Below are positions 7,484 to 15,922 of a stretch of 64,000 nucleotides of DNA, piece by piece. A program made the translations under genes and the position numbers. The stretch is from Flavobacteriales bacterium (GTDB lineage Bacteria > Bacteroidota > Bacteroidia > JACJYZ01). Position 1 is the stretch's first letter. Each line of letters starts with the position of its first letter. The stretch spans positions 372,001 through 436,000 of the forward strand of contig JACJYZ010000003.1 of the NCBI GenBank assembly GCA_020635855.1. The letters run 5' to 3'. The notes under the pieces were generated by a model. It worked only from the letters and a program-made list of their open reading frames with translations. It searched no databases and had not been told where the DNA came from.

Positions 7484-9892
7484 ATGAAAAAGTATTTTGT
7501 ACTGGCAATGTTCACAAGCATGACCCTTGCCGGATTTGCCCAGCAGTTAACCGTGTTGGATCAGACCAGCCTCCAGCCTGTTAGGGATGTGGTTATTTAT
7601 AACAATAAACCAAAATTGGTTTTTGTTGTCACAGATGCACTCGGACATACGGATGTATCGGTTTTCAAAGATGCGGATAGCATCCGGTTTCAACATGTGG
7701 GATACCGGGACGCGGTGTATTCATACCAGGCGCTTCAGGGGATGGATTTTCTGTTGAAGCTCACTCCTGCCGCTTATTCCATGAACCAGGTTGTGGTCTC
7801 GGCCAACCGTACCTATGAAATAAGAAAGGACGTAGCCCAGCAAATGGATGTGATCCAGAGTTCCGACATCGCGTTCATGAACCAGGCTTCTTCCGCCGAC
7901 CTGATGCAGGCTACCGGCCATGTAGCGGTGCAGAAAAGCCAGTTGGGTGGCGGCAGTCCGATCATCCGTGGTTTTGAAACGAACAAGGTGCTCATCGTAG
8001 TCGATGGTGTGAGGATGAACAACGCCATTTACCGCGGCGGTCACCTGCAAAACATCATCACCCTGGATCAAACCATGATGGATCGCGTGGAGATTGCCTA
8101 TGGTCCCGGGGCAGTGGCATACGGAAGCGATGCCCTCGGCGGTGTTATGCATTTTATCACCCGCAAACCATTACTGGCAAGTGGCGACAAAACCGACGTT
8201 TCCGCTCACGTTTTTTCGAGGTATGCATCTGCATCCGATGAGCGTACCGTTCATGCCGATGCGAACATAGGCGGTGTAAAATGGGCTTCGCTCACCAGTC
8301 TTAACTTTTCCCGTTTCGGAGATCTTCGCCAGGGGGGCGTGCGCAATCCGTTCTACGGCGACTGGGGCAAACGTACCTTTTATGTAGAGCGCGTGGGAGA
8401 CGTTGATTCGGTTTTCAAAAACCCCAATCCGAACATCCAGAAGCTCTCGGGCTATTCACAATACGATGTGATGCAGAAGGTGCTGTTCAAACCCACACAA
8501 AGAAGCGAGCATCAGCTCAATCTACAGTATTCCACTTCTTCGGATATCAACCGTTACGACCGCCTCACGCAAACCCAGGGCGGGTTGCCGCGATATGCCC
8601 AATGGTACTACGGGCCGCAAAAACGGTTGCTTGCAGCTTACACATTTGTGTCCATGGATACATGTAAAATGATGGACAATAGCACCGTCACCACCGCATA
8701 TCAGAACATAGAGGAGAGTCGCAACGACCGCCGACTGGGCAGGAATGACCTGCGTCACCGGAGCGAACACCTGGATATCTTTTCCGTGAATGCGGATTTC
8801 AGCAAGACGATGGGTAAGCATAAGGTGTTGTACGGACTTGAAGCCTTCCTCAACGATGTGGCCTCCGTGGCTGAAACAGAAGACATCGTTACCGGCATGA
8901 TGACCCCGCTGGATACACGCTACCCCGACGGAGGTTCGGTGATGACATCGTTCGCTGCCTACCTCACCCATTCCCTCGAACTGTATCCGAAGCTGGTAGT
9001 GAACGAGGGCGTGCGCTTTACACATACGCGCCTGCACGCCGCATTTGACGACACCACGTTTTTCCCGTTCCCGTTTCATGACGTCACCCAGCAATATGGT
9101 GCGCTGAACGGTAAGGTGGGCGTGGTGTACAAGCCGGGACACAAATGGCGCCTTTCCCTGGTGGCATCCACCGGCTTCCGTGCGCCAAACGTCGACGACC
9201 TCAGCAAGGTGTTCGAGTCGGTACCGGGTACCGTGATCGTGCCCAACCCTGACCTGAAAGCCGAACACACCTACAACATCGAACTGGGTGTTACCAAACA
9301 GCTGGGTGAAAACCTGACGGCAGGTGTTAACGGTTACTATTGTTGGTATGCGGATGCCATCACCACCCGGCCCGGAACGTTCAACGGCATGGATTCGGTG
9401 ATGTACGACGGACAGATGGGGGCGGTGTTGATGAATGTGAATGCGTCGGAAGGATACATTTACGGCGGACAGGCATTTGTTTCCGCAGACCTCAGCAGGA
9501 ATGTGTCGCTGTCTTCGGAGTTGAATTACACCTACGGACGCCTCCGTACCGATACCACCGACTATCCGTTGGATCACATCCCGCCGGTGTTCGGAAAGAC
9601 CTCCGTGCTTGTGCACCTCGATCGTTTCAAGGGCGAATGCTTTGCCATGTACAACGGGTGGAAACGTTTGGCTGATTACAACCTGTTCGGCGAGGACAAC
9701 ATCGCTTATGCTACAGTGAACGGTATGCCTGCCTGGGTGACATTGAATGCGCGGGTCGCATATCAGATCAGTGCAGCGTGGCAGGTGCAACTGAGCATGG
9801 AAAACATCCTGGATCAGAACTACAGGGTGTTTGCGTCGAACATCAGCGCCCCTGGACGCAATACCTTTGTGACCGTTCGCGCCAGTTTCTGA
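7484..9892 (+). CDS. TonB-dependent outer-membrane receptor
   Basis: The 802-residue protein has a signal peptide (MKKYFVLAMFTS..., cleavage after about residue 20), a short N-terminal carboxypeptidase-regulatory-like beta domain (about 22-95), a plug domain with 'NQVVVSANRTYEIRKDVAQQMDVI' and 'SPIIRGFETNKVLIVVDGVRMNNA' and 'ERVEIAYGPGAVAYGSDALGG'-type motifs, and a long barrel ending in the receptor-typical aromatic terminus 'NTFVTVRASF'. The plug and barrel resemble haem/haemoglobin or vitamin B12-type receptors, but the ligand cannot be fixed. The start at 7484 is set by the signal peptide. A strong terminator follows. Confidence 0.93.
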   Translation: MKKYFVLAMFTSMTLAGFAQQLTVLDQTSLQPVRDVVIYNNKPKLVFVVTDALGHTDVSVFKDADSIRFQHVGYRDAVYSYQALQGMDFLLKLTPAAYSMNQVVVSANRTYEIRKDVAQQMDVIQSSDIAFMNQASSADLMQATGHVAVQKSQLGGGSPIIRGFETNKVLIVVDGVRMNNAIYRGGHLQNIITLDQTMMDRVEIAYGPGAVAYGSDALGGVMHFITRKPLLASGDKTDVSAHVFSRYASASDERTVHADANIGGVKWASLTSLNFSRFGDLRQGGVRNPFYGDWGKRTFYVERVGDVDSVFKNPNPNIQKLSGYSQYDVMQKVLFKPTQRSEHQLNLQYSTSSDINRYDRLTQTQGGLPRYAQWYYGPQKRLLAAYTFVSMDTCKMMDNSTVTTAYQNIEESRNDRRLGRNDLRHRSEHLDIFSVNADFSKTMGKHKVLYGLEAFLNDVASVAETEDIVTGMMTPLDTRYPDGGSVMTSFAAYLTHSLELYPKLVVNEGVRFTHTRLHAAFDDTTFFPFPFHDVTQQYGALNGKVGVVYKPGHKWRLSLVASTGFRAPNVDDLSKVFESVPGTVIVPNPDLKAEHTYNIELGVTKQLGENLTAGVNGYYCWYADAITTRPGTFNGMDSVMYDGQMGAVLMNVNASEGYIYGGQAFVSADLSRNVSLSSELNYTYGRLRTDTTDYPLDHIPPVFGKTSVLVHLDRFKGECFAMYNGWKRLADYNLFGEDNIAYATVNGMPAWVTLNARVAYQISAAWQVQLSMENILDQNYRVFASNISAPGRNTFVTVRASF

Positions 9893-9910
9893 TTAAGAAA
9901 AGGCAAAAAC

Positions 9911-9943
9911 AAAAGGCCGTTCCTTTTCGGGAGCGGCCTTTTC
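9911..9943 (+). terminator. Rho-independent terminator after the TonB receptor
   Basis: AAAAGGCCG...CGGCCTTTT forms a stem of about 9 bp, extended by an imperfect TTCC/GGGA part, followed by TTCT. It lies 19 bp after the receptor stop. Confidence 0.8.
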
Positions 9944-10092
9944 TCATTCTAAACATGCGCCTCTTAGCACGATATGTCAGGTGATACATAGATTGTGATG
10001 CCGGGAAGCGCATCGAATGTATTCCTGTACGAAATCAACCTGCAAAAGTTTTGCCAAACCGGATATTTGCCTGACATATGGAAATAAAAAAA

Positions 10093-10163
10093 TGAACCAC
10101 ATAGGCACATAGCACACATGAGCTTTGTGGTGCCTGTTGTGAACCATGTGTCTATGTGGTTCA
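10093..10163. repeat. Palindromic intergenic repeat (AACCACATAGGCACATAG type), copy 1
   Basis: TGAACCACATAGGCACATAG at the left end is mirrored by CTATGTGGTTCA at the right end, enclosing about 40 bp. The same sequence recurs at 11054-11124. I recall very similar AACCACATAGGCACATAG repeats scattered between genes in Bacteroidota genomes. It lies downstream of the convergent ends of the TonB receptor and the glycosylase genes. Confidence 0.75.
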
Positions 10164-10184
10164 ATCCGGGAATCACCAAATAGA

Positions 10185-10886
10185 TTACCTGTTCATGATT
10201 TCTTCGCACGAGCGGAGCGTTTCCAGGTAACCGCTCCTGTGTGTTTCTTCCTGCTTTCTCCGGTACTGAAGGATGAAACGCGGATGCGGCAATGCAAATA
10301 TCTCCCTGAACCATCCGTGTTCTTCATTCAGCTTCGTGAAATATTTATGCAGGATTCCTTCGCCGAGGCAAATGCAACATGCCTGCGACAGGCCGAAATC
10401 AATCTGTGCACGTATGGAGCTGATGATGAAAGGCCGCACCATGGCTTCCAGGTCTTTCCGGTCATAAAAGTTCAGGTTCTTTCCGTCGGCGGTGAAACCG
10501 AGCGGGCACAGGGCTGTCAGAAAAAAGTGACGAAAAAAAGCTTCTGCCCCTCCGTATTCACTGATTACACTGTACACGAAAGTGGAAGAAAGCTCGGGTC
10601 GCATGTGCAGGTGATGCTCAATGCCGCACGCCGATTGCAGCTGAATAGGATCGGTGAATGAGATGCCCGTGAGTCCGCCACCGAAACGCCCCGGGTTGAT
10701 ACCGAAGATACCGACGCGTGGATGTTCATCTTCATAAAACTTCCTGAAGAAAACATCGGTCAGTTCTGCTACCTGTGGATCTATATAAGGGTTCAGCACC
10801 TCCACGCCATCGGGAACGGGCAGTCCGCTTGACAGCGAGCTGTAAAATGCCTGGGCTTTGCGTCCGAATGTAGCGGATGGTATCAT
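10185..10886 (-). CDS. SMUG2-like uracil-DNA glycosylase
   Basis: The 233-residue protein matches the SMUG branch of the uracil-DNA glycosylase superfamily. The catalytic-pocket motif 'VGIFGINPGRFGGGLTGISF' lies near residues 62-81 and the late 'FALPHPRF' near residue 203 corresponds to the second UDG motif with its conserved His. It would remove uracil or oxidised pyrimidines from DNA for base-excision repair. I chose the ATG at 10886 (MIPSATFG); an extension to 10955 would run through a palindromic intergenic repeat (10927-10952) and add residues of low quality. It is monocistronic. Confidence 0.85.
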   Translation of the reverse strand: MIPSATFGRKAQAFYSSLSSGLPVPDGVEVLNPYIDPQVAELTDVFFRKFYEDEHPRVGIFGINPGRFGGGLTGISFTDPIQLQSACGIEHHLHMRPELSSTFVYSVISEYGGAEAFFRHFFLTALCPLGFTADGKNLNFYDRKDLEAMVRPFIISSIRAQIDFGLSQACCICLGEGILHKYFTKLNEEHGWFREIFALPHPRFILQYRRKQEETHRSGYLETLRSCEEIMNR

Positions 10887-10926
10887 GGGTGCGAAGGTAG
10901 GAAAGGGAGTCTCAAGTCTCAAGTTT

Positions 10927-10952
10927 CCCGCCTTCGCTAAAGCTACGGCGGG
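10927..10952. repeat. Palindromic intergenic repeat (CCCGCC-N14-GGCGGG)
   Basis: CCCGCC at 10927-10932 pairs with GGCGGG at 10947-10952, the loop being TTCGCTAAAGCTAC. This CCGCCTTCGCTAAAGCTACGG sequence is one I remember as a frequent dispersed repeat of Bacteroidota. It lies just before the glycosylase start and explains a spurious N-terminal extension of that frame. Confidence 0.65.
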
Positions 10953-11053
10953 CAAGCAAGTTTGTAAGGTGGTTTGCTTAGTAGGAGCAACCCTTTGGTG
11001 TTATGTCGTTGGATGAGAGATTGTGAATGAAGAAAGAACAGCGTTAAAATGGT

Positions 11054-11124
11054 TGAACCACATAGGCACATAAAACACATAGCTATGTGTTTTTATATTG
11101 TGACCTAATATGCCTATGTGGTCC
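11054..11124. repeat. Palindromic intergenic repeat (AACCACATAGGCACATAG type), copy 2
   Basis: TGAACCACATAGGCACATA at the left end and TATGCCTATGTGGTCC at the right end form a long inverted repeat. A second internal one, ACACATAGCTATGTGT, sits in the middle. It is the second copy of the repeat at 10093-10163. Apart from this and the repeat at 10927, I see nothing in the gap 10887-11239. Confidence 0.75.
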
Positions 11125-11239
11125 GAAAAATCTTTTCATACCTATGAATTATTGGTTTACGTGTCCCTTCAACCGGAAACCATAACTTAGACGTGCAAAT
11201 AACCAACAACGAATAACCAATAACCAATCCCCCCGCCCC

Positions 11240-12568
11240 ATGTGGCCTGAATTATTTACCGAACGCATGCAAGCGCAATTGGGGCAGGAATATCCCGGGT
11301 TTCAACATGCATTGCAACAGCCTCCACCGGTGAGCTTGCGTCTGAACGGTGCCAAGGTATCGCATGCGTCGGCATTGGAAGAGGTGCCCTGGTGCATCGG
11401 CGGGTACTACTTGCCGGAGCGTCCGGTATTCGCGCTGGATCCCTGGTGGCATGCCGGAGCTTATTTTGTGCAGGAAGCATCTTCCATGTTGTTGGATGCA
11501 GTGGTTCGTCAGTTGTCGGGAACAATGCCTTTGCGGGTGCTGGACCTGTGTGCCGCACCCGGTGGCAAAACCACGCTGCTGGCTTCTGCCTTGCCTGAAG
11601 GGTCGGTGCTCGTGGCCAATGAAGTGATCCGCAGCCGGGTGACCATCCTCAAAGAAAATGTGATCCGCTGGGGAACCGGCAACGTGGTGGTCACGCAGAA
11701 TGACCCGGAGGTTTTTGAGCGGTTGCCGGCATACTTCGACGGCATTGTGGTGGATGCGCCGTGCTCCGGAGAAGGATTGTTCAGGAAGGATGAGGCGGCG
11801 GCAGGGGAGTGGTCGGAACGCAACCTGGCCTTGTGTGCGGCGCGTCAAGCACGCATTCTCGAGTCGGTCACGCAATCCCTGAAACCCGGCGGGTGGATGG
11901 TTTACAGCACATGTACCTTCAACCCTGAAGAAAACGACCAGCAGATCGCCAAATGGGTGGACACCGGATGGGAGACGGTTGCTCTTCATATCGATTCTGT
12001 GTGTGGGTTTGTATCCACCGGATATGGCTACCAGGCCTATCCGCACCGCGTGAAAGGTGAAGGTTTTTACCTGGCGGTGTTGCGCAAACCGGATGCGGAG
12101 GAAAAAACTTTTCGGGAACCCAAGCATGCCTGGGTAAAGGGTAAAGGCCCCTGGGGGGATTCATTGAACGCGGGATGGACGTGCCGGCAATGGCGCAATG
12201 CCGAGTTCCTGTTCCCGGAAACAGTGGAAGCGGTCCTTCCCGGTTTGGAAGAAAAACTCCATGTGGTATATGCCGGTGTGGAAGCCGGTATCTTGAAAGG
12301 AAAAGACGCCATCCCGGCACAGCCGCTGGCGATGATGACCGATGCTTCCGGATTGCCATGGCCTGCGTGGGATCTCACTCCTGAAGAGGCGCTAACCTAC
12401 CTGAGAAAAGATGTGTTGCCACCGGATGCATCTCATACAGGATGGGCGCACATTACATGCAAAGGACTAGGCCTCGGTTGGGCAAAGGTACTGCCGAACC
12501 GTGTGAACAATGCATATCCTGTGGCATGGCGATTACGGATGGCGGGTGATCCGGCGCAGGTGATCTGA
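11240..12568 (+). CDS. rsmF: RsmF/NSUN-type RNA (cytosine-C5) methyltransferase
   Basis: The 442-residue protein has the full RsmF architecture. An N-terminal PP-loop-like domain is followed by a Rossmann methyltransferase with SAM motif 'VLDLCAAPGGKTTLLAS' (about residues 98-114). The substrate-proton motif 'DAPCSGEGLFRKD' (about 171) and the nucleophile motif 'STCTFNPEEND' (about 222) carry the two conserved cysteines. The C-terminal ~150 residues (from 'KGPWGDSLN') match the PUA-like region of YebU/RsmF. It methylates C5 of cytosine in rRNA (16S in E. coli RsmF); the exact target here is inferred. It is probably a single-gene unit. Confidence 0.9.
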   Translation: MWPELFTERMQAQLGQEYPGFQHALQQPPPVSLRLNGAKVSHASALEEVPWCIGGYYLPERPVFALDPWWHAGAYFVQEASSMLLDAVVRQLSGTMPLRVLDLCAAPGGKTTLLASALPEGSVLVANEVIRSRVTILKENVIRWGTGNVVVTQNDPEVFERLPAYFDGIVVDAPCSGEGLFRKDEAAAGEWSERNLALCAARQARILESVTQSLKPGGWMVYSTCTFNPEENDQQIAKWVDTGWETVALHIDSVCGFVSTGYGYQAYPHRVKGEGFYLAVLRKPDAEEKTFREPKHAWVKGKGPWGDSLNAGWTCRQWRNAEFLFPETVEAVLPGLEEKLHVVYAGVEAGILKGKDAIPAQPLAMMTDASGLPWPAWDLTPEEALTYLRKDVLPPDASHTGWAHITCKGLGLGWAKVLPNRVNNAYPVAWRLRMAGDPAQVI

Positions 12569-12581
12569 TTTCCGGGCGGAG

Positions 12582-12610
12582 TTGAGCCATTCAAAATAAA
12601 TCTACCTTTG
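12582..12610 (+). promoter_or_regulatory. Bacteroidota-type promoter for the TonB_C-TPR gene pair
   Basis: TTG at 12582-12584, an 18-bp spacer and TACCTTTG at 12603-12610 match the phylum consensus. The first start codon is at 12633. Confidence 0.55.
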
Positions 12611-12632
12611 AGAAGTTGGATGAGATGTATTT

Positions 12633-13364
12633 ATGGATAAACACATGAAGAATATAGGCTATGTGCTTCTGGGATGGATGGCCTGTGTTGGCTATGTACA
12701 GCAAGGTTCGGCACAGAAGATCGATACCTTGAGCCTGACAGGTGATGAACCTTTTGTTATAGTTGAAAATATGCCCCGTTTTCCCGGATGTGATGAGGGT
12801 GAATCTGTGCAGGAGCGTGACAAATGTGCGTTAGGTAAGATGCAGGAATTTCTTGTGAAGCACATCACTTACCCGGCAGATGCAATGGAGATGGGTATTA
12901 CCGGAACCGTCATCGTGAGTTTTATTGTTGAGCGCGATGGTTCTCTCAGCGACATACAGATCATGAAACAGGTGGATTCACTGTTAGCTGATGAAGCCAT
13001 TCGGGTTGTGAAGGAAATGCCCAAATGGGAGCCGGGTATTCAAAGAGGCAAATTGGTCAGAACAAAGTTTATGCTGCCTCTCAGGTTCGCCCTGGATGAT
13101 GATGCCCCAACACCCCCCGAACAGATCGTGAACATGGGAATGAAGTTGGTGGAAGAAGGTGAGCACGATCGTGCCATTTTGTATTTTAATGAAGCCATCA
13201 ACAGGCAACCCGACCTCGCACAGGCCCATTATGAACTGGGTCACGCATACCAATTGAAAGGCGAGACGGAGAAAGCATGTGAGGCCTTCGCCAAAGCGGC
13301 GGAGTTGGGAGATGCCGATGCCCGAAAAAAAACAGAGGACTTATGTGGCACAAAAGGCAAGTAG
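12633..13364 (+). CDS. TonB C-terminal domain protein with TPR, copy 1
   Basis: The 243-residue protein has a signal peptide (cleavage after GSAQ, about residue 28; an internal ATG at 12645 is an equally good start). A TonB_C-like domain follows (about 45-152) with 'MPRFPGCDEGE', 'YPADAMEMGITGTVIVSFIVERDGSL' and 'EAIRVVKEMPKWEPGIQRGKLVRTKFMLPLRF'. A TPR segment (about 160-235) ends 'EKACEAFAKAAELGDADARKK'. There is no N-terminal TM of the ExbB/D-partner type, so it is a periplasmic TonB_C protein rather than a true TonB. It is paralogous to the next gene. Confidence 0.85.
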   Translation: MDKHMKNIGYVLLGWMACVGYVQQGSAQKIDTLSLTGDEPFVIVENMPRFPGCDEGESVQERDKCALGKMQEFLVKHITYPADAMEMGITGTVIVSFIVERDGSLSDIQIMKQVDSLLADEAIRVVKEMPKWEPGIQRGKLVRTKFMLPLRFALDDDAPTPPEQIVNMGMKLVEEGEHDRAILYFNEAINRQPDLAQAHYELGHAYQLKGETEKACEAFAKAAELGDADARKKTEDLCGTKGK

Positions 13365-13375
13365 GAGCCGGGAGT

Positions 13376-14110
13376 ATGATGATCGCAATGAAAATGAAAG
13401 AGGGCAGAAGATTATGCTTGCTGGGACTTATGCTGATGGGTCTGCATCAGGTAGGTCTCTCTCAAGATACATTGCCGGTTGCAGAAAAGCAGAAACCGGT
13501 ATATGAAGAAGTGGAAGACATGCCCAGGTTTCCGGGATGTGAAGGTGAATTGGGATCGGATGAGAGCCGGGACATGTGTGCATTCAAGAAAATGCAGCAA
13601 TATCTGGTAAAGAAGATGCAATATCCGCCGGCTGCAATTGACATGGGAATCAGTGGTACTGTATTTATTGGTTTTGTGGTTAATACGGATGGCAGCATCG
13701 ATAGCGTGATCGTTGCCAGAAGTGTGCATCCTCTTTTGGACCAGGAAGCAATGCGTGTGGTGCAGGGCATGCCCTTGTGGAAGCCGGGTATACAAAAAGG
13801 AGTACCGGTCAGAACGAAGTTTTTTCTTCCGATCAAGTTCGGCTTGCGGGGTAAAGCGCCTTCTGTAAAGCAGTTGTTAAAGGACGGGCGCAAGCAACGC
13901 GAGTCGGGAGATGTCAATCTTTCCATTTTCTATTTTAAGGAAGTCATCAGAAGAGATGTAGGCTCGGCAGAAGCGTATTATGAGCTGGGCTTGTCTTGCC
14001 TCAAGCAAAGCAATCAGGAGAAAGCCTGCGAGGCTTTTTCCAAAGCGGCTGAACTGGGTAATTTGGATGCAAAGAAAAAGTTAACCGAATTGTGTAATTC
14101 GGAAAAATAA
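13376..14110 (+). CDS. TonB C-terminal domain protein with TPR, copy 2
   Basis: The 244-residue product repeats the architecture of its upstream neighbour: signal peptide (ending GLSQ), 'DMPRFPGCEGELG', TonB_C core 'YPPAAIDMGISGTVFIGFVVNTDGSI', 'EAMRVVQGMPLWKPGIQKGVPVRTKFFLPIKF', then a TPR 'EKACEAFSKAAELGNLDAKKK'. I chose the ATG at 13376, which follows a good Shine-Dalgarno stretch (GGAGCCGGGAG) and leaves an 11-bp gap after the first copy; an upstream ATG at 13343 would overlap it. The two genes look like a tandem duplication that has diverged. Confidence 0.85.
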   Translation: MMIAMKMKEGRRLCLLGLMLMGLHQVGLSQDTLPVAEKQKPVYEEVEDMPRFPGCEGELGSDESRDMCAFKKMQQYLVKKMQYPPAAIDMGISGTVFIGFVVNTDGSIDSVIVARSVHPLLDQEAMRVVQGMPLWKPGIQKGVPVRTKFFLPIKFGLRGKAPSVKQLLKDGRKQRESGDVNLSIFYFKEVIRRDVGSAEAYYELGLSCLKQSNQEKACEAFSKAAELGNLDAKKKLTELCNSEK

Positions 14111-14130
14111 ATAAGCCTGCGGATCTGCTC

Positions 14131-15255
14131 GTGGAGAGAAACATTTTTTACAGGAAGCTTCTGACCAAATCTGATGGTGAACTCCAGCAGATTCTGGATC
14201 GACCGGAAGCATATACACCTGAAGCCATCCTTGCTGCGGCAACCATTCTGGCGGAAAGAAAAGTATCCTTGTCACCCCATCACATGAAGGTGTTTGAAAA
14301 GACCCGGGGTGATATGGCTGCCTCACAACAAAAAGTGAGGTTGCAAGAAGAAGGTAGAGAAACCAATGTGCTTGGAAAACGCCTCCTGGCTGGCATGGTA
14401 GATATGTTGATTGTGGGTATTATCAGTTATATTATTGGGTGGGTGCTTATGCACACGTCCTTGCTGAAACCGCCTGCAGGTACCGTAATCAGTCTTTTGA
14501 TCCTTTATGTTTATGTGACGTTGGCGAATAGCAGCTCCAGGGGTGCCAGCATTGGTAAAATGTTTTTTAGCCTTGGTGTGGTAGATAAGAATGGCAACAA
14601 CCTGACCTTTAAGCAAGCTGCATGGCGGTACGGTGTGCTGCTGATTCCGTATGCTGTTTTTCGGGTATTGAATGATGCTGGTTTGATCTTGTTTGGTTTC
14701 TTCGACGGCCTTATGTGGGTATATTGGCTAACCATCATTTATTTTCCCCTGACGGATCCTCGCCGAAGGGCATTTCACGATCTGTTAACATCCACTTACG
14801 TAAAAGGAGATCTTGACACCCGTGAACTGAATGTGGCATATCCAGCAAACAGGAAGAGGGTTTTTGTGGTCCTGTCTTCGCTGATGGTAGCGGTCATCAT
14901 GGGAGTATCCATCAGCACTACCCTAAGTGGTGGTTTTTACTTTAATATTAACCCGCAAATCACGGCTGATGTTGAAACCCTTCAACAAACAGCCAATGAC
15001 ATTCAACTCATGGATGGAGTGAATAAAGTAGGCATGACCCTGGCCACAAGCAACGGTTTATCAAGTATTAAAGTGGAAGTTATTGTGGATGACATTTCAG
15101 AATCACCCGATCTGTACGATAGGATCTATGCGGTTTTGCAGCAAAAAGCACCTGGGTTACTCAAGAAGGTGGATCATACGGATATTACACTGGAGTCTGG
15201 ATTTGACATGATGTTTGCGTCTGCCAAAAAGAGTTCTACGAAGACTTACAAATAG
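14131..15255 (+). CDS. RDD-family membrane protein
   Basis: The 374-residue protein has an N-terminal cytoplasmic stretch (about 1-85), an RDD domain (about 86-235) with several TM helices, starting 'GKRLLAGMVDMLIVGIISYIIG' and containing 'GASIGKMFFSLGVVDKNG' and 'DPRRRAFHDLLTSTYV', then one more TM helix (about 246-265) and a C-terminal soluble domain. RDD proteins are integral membrane proteins, some proposed as ion exchangers; no substrate can be assigned. The frame begins with GTG at 14131. It follows the TonB_C pair by 20 bp and is likely co-transcribed with it. Confidence 0.85.
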   Translation: MERNIFYRKLLTKSDGELQQILDRPEAYTPEAILAAATILAERKVSLSPHHMKVFEKTRGDMAASQQKVRLQEEGRETNVLGKRLLAGMVDMLIVGIISYIIGWVLMHTSLLKPPAGTVISLLILYVYVTLANSSSRGASIGKMFFSLGVVDKNGNNLTFKQAAWRYGVLLIPYAVFRVLNDAGLILFGFFDGLMWVYWLTIIYFPLTDPRRRAFHDLLTSTYVKGDLDTRELNVAYPANRKRVFVVLSSLMVAVIMGVSISTTLSGGFYFNINPQITADVETLQQTANDIQLMDGVNKVGMTLATSNGLSSIKVEVIVDDISESPDLYDRIYAVLQQKAPGLLKKVDHTDITLESGFDMMFASAKKSSTKTYK

Positions 15256-15422
15256 TCCGAATGCAGGTTGACGATTGTTGTTCAACCCATTCTCAATCCT
15301 GTGTTTCTGAATCATTTTCCCGTTTGAGCTTTAACTTTTATTCCGCTTACAGCAAAATGGCAGCCCATGAAAAAAAGTTGTGCCATTTCAAAAATTGGTT
15401 TATTTTTGCCAGCCTCTTAGAC

Positions 15423-15431
15423 GTTCTTTAA
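15423..15431 (+). promoter_or_regulatory. boxA-like antitermination motif
   Basis: GTTCTTTAA, followed by GAGTATTGG, resembles the boxA of rRNA leaders (consensus TGYTCTTTAA) and the GTTCTTTGACATATTG stretch I know from Bacteroidota rRNA/tRNA leaders. It directly precedes the first tRNA-like fragment. Confidence 0.4.
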
Positions 15432-15438
15432 GAGTATT

Positions 15439-15504
15439 GGTCCGGTAGTTCAGTTGGTTAGAATGTCCCGCAAGTAATGCGGGAAGGTCGCGAGTTCGAG
15501 TCTC
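15439..15504 (+). pseudogene. Truncated tRNA-like fragment 1
   Basis: Bases 15439-15464 are identical to the 5' end of the intact tRNA-Asp at 15763 (acceptor 5' strand GGTCCGG and D arm). The anticodon arm is CCCGC-AAGTAAT-GCGGG, which would show anticodon GTA, and a T-loop-like GTTCGAGTC follows. The 3' acceptor strand (CCGGACC) is missing, so the gene cannot fold into a complete tRNA. A small hairpin GTCTC-N8-GAGAC follows. Confidence 0.7.
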
Positions 15505-15606
15505 TGATGAAAGAGACAAGAACATCAAAGGTGTACCTGGCAAATAAAAGAAAAGCATGTAGCTGAAAGAATGTTCAGCTTGAAAATATTGAGTTCTTAG
15601 TTTTTT

Positions 15607-15650
15607 GGTCCGGTAGTTCAGTTGGTTAGAATGCCTGCCTGTCACGCAGG
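15607..15650 (+). pseudogene. Truncated tRNA-Asp fragment 2 (5' half)
   Basis: This copy keeps the acceptor 5' strand, D arm and a complete anticodon arm CCTGC-CTGTCAC-GCAGG with anticodon GTC, then stops abruptly; the T arm and acceptor 3' strand are replaced by unrelated sequence with a second boxA-like GTTCTTTAA at 15658. It is a 5' half of tRNA-Asp. Confidence 0.8.
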
Positions 15651-15657
15651 TTAAAAT

Positions 15658-15666
15658 GTTCTTTAA
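15658..15666 (+). promoter_or_regulatory. boxA-like motif, second copy
   Basis: GTTCTTTAA followed by AATATTG matches the motif at 15423-15431 in sequence and context, about 100 bp before the intact tRNA-Asp. The pair suggests a repeated unit of boxA leader plus tRNA. Confidence 0.4.
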
Positions 15667-15762
15667 AATATTGAAATTCAATACGTTTGAAAATAGGTGG
15701 CAGAAATTTTCAAGCAGTTTTCAAGCGGATTGCAAAAGTTGAAAAATGTAAATTTGTTATAT

Positions 15763-15836
15763 GGTCCGGTAGTTCAGTTGGTTAGAATACATGCCTGTCA
15801 CGCATGGGGTCGCGGGTTCGAGTCCCGTCCGGACCG
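15763..15836 (+). tRNA. tRNA-Asp (anticodon GTC)
   Basis: A complete cloverleaf can be drawn. The acceptor is GGTCCGG/CCGGACC, the D arm is present, the anticodon stem is CATGC/GCATG with loop CTGTCAC (GTC at 15797-15799), and the T arm is GCGGG-TTCGAGT-CCCGT. The discriminator is G at 15836, followed by an encoded CCA at 15837-15839. It sits exactly where chromosomal genes give way to mobile-element genes, so it is the likely integration target. Confidence 0.96.
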
Positions 15837-15845
15837 CCAACAAAT

Positions 15846-15876
15846 AAAGCCCTTCGATGTTTCGGAGGGCTTTTTT
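15846..15876 (+). terminator. Rho-independent terminator after tRNA-Asp
   Basis: AAAGCCCTTCGA-TGT-TTCGGAGGGCTT followed by TTTT makes a stem of about 9-11 bp with a T-run, starting 7 bp after the tRNA CCA. Element genes begin just beyond on the opposite strand. Confidence 0.85.
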
Positions 15877-15922
15877 ATTGCTTGAAAAATCAGATTTTCT
15901 GCTTGAAAATTTAAAAAATAAC

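Noticed and set aside
10887..10955. Longer N-terminus of the SMUG2-like glycosylase
   Set aside because: The extension reads through a palindromic intergenic repeat and adds residues unlike the family's start.
15400..15681. 93-codon leftward frame across the tRNA fragments
   Set aside because: It is antisense to the repeated tRNA sequences, which explains its internal repeats (HSNQLNYRT twice).
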